45,936 nt of DNA, from positions 1 to 45,936 of IMG/VR virus record IMGVR_UViG_3300021963_000213, one strand, 5' to 3'. This DNA is from a virus. Below, piece after piece: positions 1 through 8,652 of the stretch. How positions within the stretch are numbered: the stretch's first letter is position 1; each line of letters starts with the position of its first letter. The position numbers were made by a program, and so were the translations under genes. Under the pieces are notes generated by a model, which did no database searches, had not been told where the DNA came from, and saw nothing but the letters and a program-made list of their open reading frames with translations.

Positions 1-2157
1 TTATTTAGAGACGCAACTGATAAGAAATTTAAGTTCTTTGATAATTATTCGGTAGAACCTGGTGACACAACTCTTGACACCGCACACCCAACATTCCGTC
101 TAGCAAATGTGGTTGCTACAACATTCGAAGGCAATGTAGTAGGTAATGTAACTGGCTTTGTTTCTTCAATTGGAAATTTCAGTACAACCGATTTAAATGA
201 AGGTACTAATTTATATTACACCAATGCTAGAGTATATTCAAATGTAATAAGTGTACTTAATAGCTACGCAACTGTTGCGAATTTAAATTTAAAAGCAAAT
301 GTTGTTGACTTAACAACTGCTAATGTTGTTGAATTAACAAATCTTTATTATACAAATGCAAGAGTTTACTCAAATGTTATTGATCTTTTAAATGCCAAGG
401 CCAATGTAGTTGATTTAACAACAAGTAACGTTGTTGAAGGTAGTAGTTTATATTACACAAATGCTCGTGTATATGCTAATGTTAGTCCATTACTAGATAA
501 TTATCAGACTCTTGCAAATGCGGCATTAAAAGCTAATATATCAGATCTAACAACAAGTAATGTTGTCGAGGACATTAATTTATATTACACAAATGCGCGT
601 GTTTACGCAAACGTAATTGGATTATTAAACGATAAGGTTAACCCGGCAGATTTAACAACAGCAAATGTTAGAGAATTAGCAGGTAACTTATATTATACAA
701 ATGCAAGAGTATACTCAAACGTAATATCTCTATTAAACGCAAAGGCTAATGTTGCTGATCTAAATACAAGCAATATAATTGAAGGAACTAATTTATATTA
801 TACAAATGCTCGTGTATATGCTAATGTTATTTCCTTATTACCAAATTATACCGGTAACATTACTGCAGGCAATGCCACAATTGGTGGAACATCTGGGGGA
901 TTTATTACTGGTGCTAATTTAATTAGTACTAATATCATTTCAGCAATAACTTGGATAGGTTTGTATGCTGCAAATGTTGCAGGATTAACAACTGCAAATG
1001 TAACTGAATTAAACAATTTATACTACACCAATGCAAGAGTTTATTCAAATGTAATTAGTTTATTAAATGCCAAGGCTAATGTAGCTGATCTAAATACAAG
1101 CAATATAATTGAAGGAACTAATTTATACTACACCAATGCAAGAGTTTATTCAAATGTAATTAGTTTATTAAATGCCAAGGCTAATGTAGCTGATCTAAAT
1201 ACAAGCAATATAATTGAAGGAACTAATTTATACTATACGAATGCAAGAGTCCTTGCAGGATTGGCAGATTCAAATTTAGTTGTTAATGACGCAACTATCA
1301 AAGGTAACCTATATGTTGAAGGCGACGTAGTTACCTTAAATACTGCAACCCTGGCAATTGAAGATAAAAATATAATACTTGCAAATGGCGCAATAAATTC
1401 TACAGCAGCAGATGGTGCAGGATTTAATATTGATGGGGCCCAAGCTAATTTAAAATATCACAATACTGGCGACAAATTTGAATTCAACAAATCGTTAGAT
1501 GTTTTGGGCACAGTAACGGCTACAACAATATATTCTAATACGTGGAATAATTTATTTACAAGTAATGTAATTGAAGGTGCAAATTTATATTATACAGTTA
1601 TTCGGGCAAATGCAGCAATTGATGATAGAGTAACCAAATCATTCATTGATAACTTAGGTGTAAGTAGTAGTTCTGCAGTATTTGCGGAAAATGCAAATGT
1701 AGCCAATACCGTTTTATCAATTAGTAATTTTACAACCTCCAATTTAATAGAAGGTGCAAATTTATATTACACAAATGCCCGTGTATATTCTAATGTAATT
1801 AGTTTATTGAACGCTAAGGCCGATGTAACCGACTTAACAACAAGTAATGTTGTTGAGGGCAATAATCTATATTATACTAATACTAGAGTTCATGCAAATG
1901 TTGTTGCATTGTTGCCAAGTGTTAACGTAAGCATTGTTTCTTCTTATCAACAATTTGTTTCGGATGGAGCAACAACAGTATATACATTATCTACAAGCGT
2001 ACCTAATGAATCTAGTATATTTGTTATAATTGACGGTTTAACGCAAATACCTTCATTAGATTATACTGCTTCAGGTACAACATTATCATTATTAACAGTG
2101 CCGGCAAATCAGTCAAATGTCGTGGTAAGATATTTTTCAGCGACCCTTTCACAATGA
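1..2157 (+). CDS. Repeat-rich tail fibre protein, 5' end outside the window
   Basis: The frame is open from base 1, so the gene starts upstream; the GTG at 109 is not a credible start. I see about twelve copies of a ~35-residue repeat centred on NLYYTNARVYSNVI followed by LLNAKANV-x-DLTTSNVVEG. A non-repeat insert near 1290-1540 (NLYVEGDVVTLNTATL) is of the kind found in fibre shafts. The C-terminus (about the last 75 residues) has the pattern VSDGATTVYTLST, then IDGLTQIPSLDYTASG, then VVVRYF, a small beta domain common at phage fibre ends. Such repeats are expected to form trimeric beta-structured shafts. Its first 227 bases match 7398-7624 of the next gene in two identical blocks. Role: virion host-recognition fibre, inferred from repeat type and context. 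It ends in TGA. Confidence 0.85.
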   Translation, partial: LFRDATDKKFKFFDNYSVEPGDTTLDTAHPTFRLANVVATTFEGNVVGNVTGFVSSIGNFSTTDLNEGTNLYYTNARVYSNVISVLNSYATVANLNLKANVVDLTTANVVELTNLYYTNARVYSNVIDLLNAKANVVDLTTSNVVEGSSLYYTNARVYANVSPLLDNYQTLANAALKANISDLTTSNVVEDINLYYTNARVYANVIGLLNDKVNPADLTTANVRELAGNLYYTNARVYSNVISLLNAKANVADLNTSNIIEGTNLYYTNARVYANVISLLPNYTGNITAGNATIGGTSGGFITGANLISTNIISAITWIGLYAANVAGLTTANVTELNNLYYTNARVYSNVISLLNAKANVADLNTSNIIEGTNLYYTNARVYSNVISLLNAKANVADLNTSNIIEGTNLYYTNARVLAGLADSNLVVNDATIKGNLYVEGDVVTLNTATLAIEDKNIILANGAINSTAADGAGFNIDGAQANLKYHNTGDKFEFNKSLDVLGTVTATTIYSNTWNNLFTSNVIEGANLYYTVIRANAAIDDRVTKSFIDNLGVSSSSAVFAENANVANTVLSISNFTTSNLIEGANLYYTNARVYSNVISLLNAKADVTDLTTSNVVEGNNLYYTNTRVHANVVALLPSVNVSIVSSYQQFVSDGATTVYTLSTSVPNESSIFVIIDGLTQIPSLDYTASGTTLSLLTVPANQSNVVVRYFSATLSQ
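1021..1230 (+). repeat. Perfect 105-bp tandem duplication inside the fibre gene
   Basis: Bases 1021-1125 and 1126-1230 are identical by eye. The unit is 35 codons, exactly one NLYYTNARVY repeat, so copy number can change without breaking the frame. A diverged copy lies just upstream at about 700-800. Confidence 0.9.
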
Positions 2158-2213
2158 CAATTAGTACACCAAAACGTAGAACAATAAATAATAGAAAAAC
2201 AGGGCAGTATTAA
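2154..2213 (+). CDS. Possible 19-residue basic ORF between two fibre genes
   Basis: An ATG overlaps the TGA of the upstream fibre gene (ATGA), and the frame runs to a TAA that directly abuts the ATG of the next fibre gene (TAAATG). The peptide begins MTISTPKRR and contains many Arg, Lys and Asn. The spacing is what a translationally coupled mini-gene would show. The length is too short to be sure, and the same 56 bases also contain an AATAAATAATA motif that may be a promoter. It may simply be a spacer. Confidence 0.2.
   Translation: MTISTPKRRTINNRKTGQY
2183..2193 (+). promoter_or_regulatory. Possible degenerate late promoter box AATAAATAATA
   Basis: This exact 11-mer occurs in three short intergenic gaps ahead of structural genes (2183, 10392, 18597), 13-20 bases before the next ATG. 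It resembles the T4 late box TATAAATA with the first T changed. Assignment as a promoter is inference. Confidence 0.3.
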
Positions 2214-5200
2214 ATGGCTACACAGTTAAATGTTGCGTATATAAAAACAAAAGGATCTAACACGTTTGATGTACTACGTGTTGGCGCAACCGGCAACTTA
2301 GAATATGCTAGTGTTGGTATTTTAGGTTTAACAACATCAAATGTGGCAGAAGGCAGTAATTTATACTATACAAATACAAGAGTTTATGCAAATGTAATAC
2401 CCCTATTAGATTTAAAGGCAAATGTTGTTGATTTAACAACAAGTAATGTTGTTGAAGGTACAAATTTATACTATACAAATACAAGAGTTTATGCAAATGT
2501 AATACCTTTATTAGATTTAAAGGCAAATGTTGTTGATTTAACAACAAGTAATGTTGTTGAAGGTACAAATTTATACTATAGTAATACTCGTGCAAATGCA
2601 GCAATCGATAATAGAGTAACAAAAGCATTCATTGATAACTTGGGCATAAGTGGTAGTTCTGCAGTATTTGCCGAAAATGCAAATGTAGCTAATACCGTTT
2701 TATCAATTAGTAATTTTACAACTGCTAATTTAATTGAAGGTGCAAATTTATACTATACTAATGCAAGAGTTTATGCTAACGTAATTGGTATATTAAACGA
2801 TAAAGCAAATGTTGTTGATTTAACAACTGCTAATGTTTCAGAACTAAACAATTTATATTACACGAATGCTAGAGTTTACGCCAATGTTATTTCCTTATTA
2901 CCAAATTATACCGGTAATTTAACTGCGGCAAATGCCACAATTGGTGGAACATCTGGGGGATTTATTACTGGTGCTAATTTAATTAGTACTAATATCATTT
3001 CAGCAACAACGTGGACAGGTCTATATGCCTCAAATGTTGTAGGATTAACAACTGCAAATGTTGCAGAAATAAACAACTTATATTACACAAATGCAAGAGT
3101 TTATGCAAATGTGATTGGATTACTAAATGATAGAGCAAATATTGGCGATTTAACAACATCAAATGTTGTTGAAGGTGCAAATTTATATTATACGAATGCA
3201 AGAGTAAGATCAACACTGTCATCTGGTACCGGTGTTAGCTATGATAACACAACCGGTCAAATTTCAATTGGTCAAAATGTAGATACACACGCTAATGTAA
3301 CATTTAATGAATTAACTATTACTGGCAATTTAAATGTCGTAGGTAATTTAGTTGGGTTCTACGCAAATACTTTAGTTATTAATGATCCATTAATACAACT
3401 AGGATACAATAATCCTTCGGATAGTATTGATCTTGGATTCCTTGGTCATTATAATGATTCGGGCACAGAAAGACACGCTGGGTTATTTAGAGACGCTAGT
3501 GATAAGAAATTTAAGTTCTTTGCTAACATTGTAGGTGTACAGGGCCCTGCAACTATTGATACTGCTAATGATAGTTTCCGTTTAGCAACCGTTGTTGCCG
3601 AAACATTCGAAGGCAATGTTACTGGATTTGTAAGTTCTATAGGCAACTTTACAACCAGTGATTTGACTGAGGGCAACCAACTATATTATACAAACGCAAG
3701 AGTTGATGCGTATGTAACACCAAAATTAACTACTGCTAATGTTTCAGAGCTAACAAATCTCTATTATACAAATGCCCGAGTATATTCTAATGTAATTGGT
3801 CTAATTGGGGACAAAGCTAACGTATCGGATCTAACAACTGCTAATGTATTAGAAGTTGGTAACAACATATTTTACACCAATGCAAGAGTTTATTCAAATG
3901 TAATTAGTTTATTAAATGCCAAGGCCAATGTATCGGATCTAACAACTGCTAATGTATTAGAAGTTGGTAACAACATATTTTACACCAATGCAAGAGTTAT
4001 TGCAAATGTTTTAGATTATTTTGCAGTAAATGAAATATCTTCAAATGTTGCGGCAGCTTTAGTTAATTTTGGCAGCAACATAATTAACACAACAGGCAAT
4101 ATTGCTGCAGGCAATATAATCGTAAATACAGTCACTTCTAATATTTGGACAAATTTATATACTGCTAACGTACTCGAAACATCTGGCAATTTATATTATA
4201 CTAACACACGAGTTCTTTCAAATGTTTTAGAATATTTAGCAGTAAATCAAACATCTTCAAATGTTGCAGCCGCATTGGTTAATTTTGGTAGTAACATAAT
4301 TAACACAACCGGCAATATTACCGCCGGTAATGTTTTTGCAAATACGATTATTGGAAATGGCGGCGGATTTATTGTTGGTGCTAATTTAATATCCACAAAT
4401 ATTATTTTAGCAACAACTTGGACAGGATTGTATGCAGCAAATGTAGTTGGGTTAACAACTGCTAATGTGTTAGAAGTTGGTAGTAACATATACTATACTA
4501 ATGCAAGAGTTCTTTCAAATGTTTTAGAATATTTAGCAGTAAATCAAACATCTTCAAATGTTGCGGCCGCATTAATTAATTTTGGTAGTAACATAATTAA
4601 CACAACCGGCAATATTACCGCCGGTAATGTTATTGCTAATAATTTTATACAACTTGGTACTGGCACTGGCGCAATTACATCCACATCTAATCTTAACATA
4701 ACAGCTGCCGGCAATATTAATCTTTTAAGCGGCAATGTTGTTATTAGTAATAGAGTAATTGTTGGTGGCGCAACTAGCAATATAGTTATAGATGGTAATA
4801 CCGGCAATATTTCTGTTACAAACACTTTAACAACAAACAATTTAATAATTAGAGGATTTGAATTATTCTCGAATAATGATATTTCTCTTAATAGAGTTAC
4901 AGCCAACATTTGGAATAATCTATATACTGGAAATGTAATAGAGAATCCTGCATCGGGCAATTTGTGGTATTCCAATGCGAGAGTTCTTTCTAACATATTG
5001 GCATATATTGCAGTAAATCCGCAAGGCACGACATATACTAATTCAAACGTAACGCATTTCATGAATATCTTTGGTAGTAACTCTATTGTTACTACTGGAA
5101 ATATAACTGCCGGCAACATAATAGTTACAACGAATTTAACTGTTCGCGGCACATTAACCGCGAATGCAATATCGGCCAATAGCGGTGGTGGATTTATTAC

Positions 5201-8200
5201 TGGTGCTAATTTAATTAGTACTAATACTCTTGCAGTTGGTAGAATACAAGGGGTTGTTGGTGCCGGGGGTATTACGGGCAACATCCATTTAACTGCGAAC
5301 GTCATGCCGCAAGGAAATGGTCTAATTAATTTAGGTAATGCAACTAATTACTTTGGTAACGTCTATGCTAAGGTTGTTTGGAGTACCGAATTAAGAACTT
5401 CGGGTAAAACTTTATACATTGGCGACACAGAAATTAGTGTAGATGAAGATAACAATTTAGTAATTACAAATCCTAATGGGGCTACAATTACACTTAGAGG
5501 AAACTTCTCAAGTAATACAGATTTAACAACAACTAATGTTACAGAATTAATTAATTTATATTATACCAATGATAGAGTTTATTCTAATGTTACCGAAATG
5601 TTGCCAACATATACTGGAAATATTCGTTCAGGTAACATAACAATTGGATATGGCACAGGCGGGTCGTTAATTGGCGCCAATTTAATTACTACAAATATTA
5701 TTTCTGCAACAACTTGGACAGGATTATATTCATCTAATGTTGTAGAAGGTACAAATTTATTCTATACTAATGCAAGAGTATCTTCTAATGTAATTGCTTT
5801 ATTGCCGACATTAGCTGGCCCTGGTATTAATATTGCTGCAAATGGTATTATTTCCACTTCAACAAGTGCACCATATGCAGCCGACATAATTGGATTGAAT
5901 ACTGCCAATGTTGCGGAAACAACTAATTTATACTATACTAATGCAAGAGTTTATTCTAATGTAATTGCTTTATTGCCGACATTAGCTGGCCCTGGTATTA
6001 ATATTGCAGCAAATGGCATAATATCTTCCGCAGCAAGTGCACCATATGCAGCCGACATAATTGGATTGAATACTGCCAATGTTGCGGAAACAACTAATTT
6101 ATATTACACCAATGCTAGAGTCCATGCAAACGTAATTGGTTTATTAAACGAAAAAGCTAATGTAACAGACTTAACAACATCAAATGTTACTGAAGGCAAT
6201 AACTTATATTACTCTAATGACAGAGTTTATGCGAACGTAATAGGGTTGTTAAATGCTAAGGCAAATGTTGCTGATCTAACAACTGCTAATGTCGCGGAAT
6301 TAAACAATTTATATTATACGAATGCGAGAGTTTATTCTAATGTAATTGTTTTATTACCAAATTATACCGGTAATATTTCTGCAGGTAATATATTTGCAAA
6401 TTCAATTTATGGTGGAAGCGGTGGTTCTATCACTGGTGCCAATTTAATTAGTACTAATATTATTTCAGCTACAACTTGGATAGGTATAACCGCTGCTAAT
6501 GTTACAGGATTAACAACTGCTAATGTGTTGGAAGTTGGTAGTAACATATACTATACCAATGCTAGAGTTCATGCAAACGTAATTGGTTTATTAAACGAAA
6601 AAGCTAATGTAACAGACTTAACAACTAGCAATGTTGCGGAATTAAACAACTTATACTACACGAACGCAAGAGTAAGTTCAAATGTAATTGCTTTATTACC
6701 AACCTTAGCAGGTCCTGGTATTAATATTGCAGCAAATGGCATAATATCTTCCGCAGCAAGTGTACCATATGCAACAGATGTGATTGGATTAAACACTGCC
6801 AATGTTGCAGAAACGACCAATTTATTCTATACTAATGCAAGAGTATCTTCTAATGTAATTGCTTTATTGCCGACATTAGCTGGCCCTGGTATTAATATTG
6901 CTGCAAATGGTATTATTTCCACTTCAACAAGTAATCCTTACGCAACAGATGTAATTGGTTTAAACACTGCGAATGTTGCAGAAACAACCAATTTATACTA
7001 TACTAATGCAAGAGTTTATGCAAACGTAATTGGATTATTAGATGCCAAGGCCAATGTTGTTGATTTAACAACTGCTAATGTTGCGGAATTAAACAATTTA
7101 TATTATACGAATGCGAGAGTTAGAACAGCAGTTTCTGCGGGCACAGGTGTAATATATGATAATACAACAGGTATTATTTCAATTGGTCAAAATGTAGATA
7201 CTGCTGCAAATGTAACATTCGGCACGGTAAATGTTACCGGCAATTTAAATGTTTTCGGAAATGTTGTAGGATTCTACGCTAATACTTTGGTCGTTAATGA
7301 TCCATTAATACAACTAGGATATAACAACCCTTCAGATTCAATTGATCTTGGATTCATTAGTCGTTATAATGATTCGGGCACTGAAAGACACGCTGGGTTA
7401 TTTAGAGACGCAACTGATAAGAAATTTAAGTTCTTTGATAATTATTCGGTAGAACCTGGCGCATCCGTAATAGATACTGCAAATATTTCATTCCGTTTAG
7501 CGAATGTTGTAGCAACCACATTCGAAGGCAATGTAGTAGGTAATGTAACTGGCTTTGTTTCTTCAATTGGAAATTTCAGTACAACCGATTTAAATGAAGG
7601 TACTAATTTATATTACACCAATGCAAGAGTTTACGCTAATGTGATTTCGCTATTACCGCAGTATAATGGTAATTTGAGAGTAGGAAATCTGGTTGTTAAC
7701 GGATTTGAATTCTTCTCTAATAATGATATTAGTGTTAATAGAATAACTTCTAATATTTGGACAAACTTATACACAGCTAATGTATTAGAAACTGCAAGTA
7801 ATCTTTATTACACCAATGCTAGAGTTTATGCTAATGTAATTTCACTATTACCAAATTATACTGGTAATCTAAGAGTCGGTAATTTAATAGTTAACGGATT
7901 TGAATTCTTCTCTAATAATGATATTTTAGTTAATAGAGTTACTTCTAACATTTGGGGCGGTCTATTTGCTGCAAATGTTATTGGATTAACGACTGCAAAT
8001 GTAAGAGAATTTGGTAGTAACGTATATTACTCAAATGCAAGAGCAAGAACAGCAATTGTTGCTGGCAATGGAATATCTTATAGTAATGTTACCGGTGTAA
8101 TTAGTCTTAATAATTTAGTTGTTTCTGATACTGCTCCGACTTCTCCTTATAATGGTCAAGTGTGGGTTGATACTAATTATGGAACTAGATATGAATACAT

Positions 8201-8651
8201 TGATGATGGCACTAGCGCACAGTGGGTAGAATTTGGTTCCGGTGGTGGCGGAGGCGGCGGAAGTACAGGGCTTTCTTCGAGAACAACTGTAACGGGTACA
8301 ACTGCTTCTATTGCGGCCAATATTACCGCAAACATACAAATATCAGGTTTTAAAGGGTATGCGTTATATAAAATTGGTGTTACCAACAATGCATGGGTGA
8401 GAGTATATACTACTCAAGCAGCTAGACTTGCGGATGCAAGTAGATCTTCTGGAACTGATCCGTCTGCTAACGCAGGTGTTATTGCTGAAATTATTACCAC
8501 AGGCAATTCAACGATTTCATTATCTCCTGCGGTAATGGGTTACAATGATGAGGCAACCCCTAACACAAGTATAGCAGTTGCGGTAACAAATCTTACTACA
8601 GGAACTACGTCATTTACGGTTTCTTTAACACTAGTACAGTTAGAATCTTAA
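2214..8651 (+). CDS. Giant repeat tail fibre protein, 2,145 residues
   Basis: The protein opens with MATQLNVAYIKTKGSNTFDV, then carries dozens of NLYYTNARVY-type repeats, often with the linker TTANVLEVGNNI or LLPTLAGPGINIAANG. A larger module (GTGVSYDNTTG, NDPLIQLGYNNPSDSIDLGF, YNDSGTERHAGLFRDA) occurs twice, at about 3220-3650 and 7130-7580, and a third copy lies at the window start in the preceding gene. The C-terminal ~200 residues differ: a DTAPTSPYNGQVWVDT segment typical of fibre ends, a run of glycines, then a compact beta-rich tail domain ending TLVQLES. There is no signal peptide or membrane segment. Most likely a long trimeric fibre or lateral tail fibre. It is much longer than common fibres (T4 gp37 is about 1,000 residues). 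It ends in TAA, two bases before the protease gene. Confidence 0.88.
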   Translation: MATQLNVAYIKTKGSNTFDVLRVGATGNLEYASVGILGLTTSNVAEGSNLYYTNTRVYANVIPLLDLKANVVDLTTSNVVEGTNLYYTNTRVYANVIPLLDLKANVVDLTTSNVVEGTNLYYSNTRANAAIDNRVTKAFIDNLGISGSSAVFAENANVANTVLSISNFTTANLIEGANLYYTNARVYANVIGILNDKANVVDLTTANVSELNNLYYTNARVYANVISLLPNYTGNLTAANATIGGTSGGFITGANLISTNIISATTWTGLYASNVVGLTTANVAEINNLYYTNARVYANVIGLLNDRANIGDLTTSNVVEGANLYYTNARVRSTLSSGTGVSYDNTTGQISIGQNVDTHANVTFNELTITGNLNVVGNLVGFYANTLVINDPLIQLGYNNPSDSIDLGFLGHYNDSGTERHAGLFRDASDKKFKFFANIVGVQGPATIDTANDSFRLATVVAETFEGNVTGFVSSIGNFTTSDLTEGNQLYYTNARVDAYVTPKLTTANVSELTNLYYTNARVYSNVIGLIGDKANVSDLTTANVLEVGNNIFYTNARVYSNVISLLNAKANVSDLTTANVLEVGNNIFYTNARVIANVLDYFAVNEISSNVAAALVNFGSNIINTTGNIAAGNIIVNTVTSNIWTNLYTANVLETSGNLYYTNTRVLSNVLEYLAVNQTSSNVAAALVNFGSNIINTTGNITAGNVFANTIIGNGGGFIVGANLISTNIILATTWTGLYAANVVGLTTANVLEVGSNIYYTNARVLSNVLEYLAVNQTSSNVAAALINFGSNIINTTGNITAGNVIANNFIQLGTGTGAITSTSNLNITAAGNINLLSGNVVISNRVIVGGATSNIVIDGNTGNISVTNTLTTNNLIIRGFELFSNNDISLNRVTANIWNNLYTGNVIENPASGNLWYSNARVLSNILAYIAVNPQGTTYTNSNVTHFMNIFGSNSIVTTGNITAGNIIVTTNLTVRGTLTANAISANSGGGFITGANLISTNTLAVGRIQGVVGAGGITGNIHLTANVMPQGNGLINLGNATNYFGNVYAKVVWSTELRTSGKTLYIGDTEISVDEDNNLVITNPNGATITLRGNFSSNTDLTTTNVTELINLYYTNDRVYSNVTEMLPTYTGNIRSGNITIGYGTGGSLIGANLITTNIISATTWTGLYSSNVVEGTNLFYTNARVSSNVIALLPTLAGPGINIAANGIISTSTSAPYAADIIGLNTANVAETTNLYYTNARVYSNVIALLPTLAGPGINIAANGIISSAASAPYAADIIGLNTANVAETTNLYYTNARVHANVIGLLNEKANVTDLTTSNVTEGNNLYYSNDRVYANVIGLLNAKANVADLTTANVAELNNLYYTNARVYSNVIVLLPNYTGNISAGNIFANSIYGGSGGSITGANLISTNIISATTWIGITAANVTGLTTANVLEVGSNIYYTNARVHANVIGLLNEKANVTDLTTSNVAELNNLYYTNARVSSNVIALLPTLAGPGINIAANGIISSAASVPYATDVIGLNTANVAETTNLFYTNARVSSNVIALLPTLAGPGINIAANGIISTSTSNPYATDVIGLNTANVAETTNLYYTNARVYANVIGLLDAKANVVDLTTANVAELNNLYYTNARVRTAVSAGTGVIYDNTTGIISIGQNVDTAANVTFGTVNVTGNLNVFGNVVGFYANTLVVNDPLIQLGYNNPSDSIDLGFISRYNDSGTERHAGLFRDATDKKFKFFDNYSVEPGASVIDTANISFRLANVVATTFEGNVVGNVTGFVSSIGNFSTTDLNEGTNLYYTNARVYANVISLLPQYNGNLRVGNLVVNGFEFFSNNDISVNRITSNIWTNLYTANVLETASNLYYTNARVYANVISLLPNYTGNLRVGNLIVNGFEFFSNNDILVNRVTSNIWGGLFAANVIGLTTANVREFGSNVYYSNARARTAIVAGNGISYSNVTGVISLNNLVVSDTAPTSPYNGQVWVDTNYGTRYEYIDDGTSAQWVEFGSGGGGGGGSTGLSSRTTVTGTTASIAANITANIQISGFKGYALYKIGVTNNAWVRVYTTQAARLADASRSSGTDPSANAGVIAEIITTGNSTISLSPAVMGYNDEATPNTSIAVAVTNLTTGTTSFTVSLTLVQLES
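2361..2570 (+). repeat. Near-perfect 105-bp tandem duplication at the fibre N-terminus
   Basis: Bases 2361-2465 and 2466-2570 differ at two positions by eye. The unit is again exactly one 35-codon fibre repeat, the same length as the duplication at 1021-1230 in the neighbouring gene but of different sequence. Confidence 0.85.
7398..7624 (+). repeat. Long direct repeat shared with the neighbouring fibre gene (copy of 1-227)
   Basis: At a fixed offset of 7,397 bases, 1-62 matches 7398-7459 and 121-227 matches 7518-7624 exactly by eye. The central ~58 bases have diverged while keeping the frame. This looks like recent exchange between the two fibre genes. The match probably extends left of the window. 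Confidence 0.85.
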
Positions 8652-8652
8652 T

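Noticed and set aside
109-111. GTG as start of the first fibre gene
   Set aside because: The frame is open from base 1, and bases 1-108 match coding sequence in the next fibre gene, so the gene begins outside the window.
4544-5305. Long minus-strand open frame inside the giant fibre gene (and similar ones at 4247-4489, 8177-8389, 11465-11761 and 12386-12724)
   Set aside because: They are antisense to repeat-rich coding sequence, have low-complexity Leu/Val/Pro content, no ribosome-binding sites, and no overlap pattern typical of this genome.
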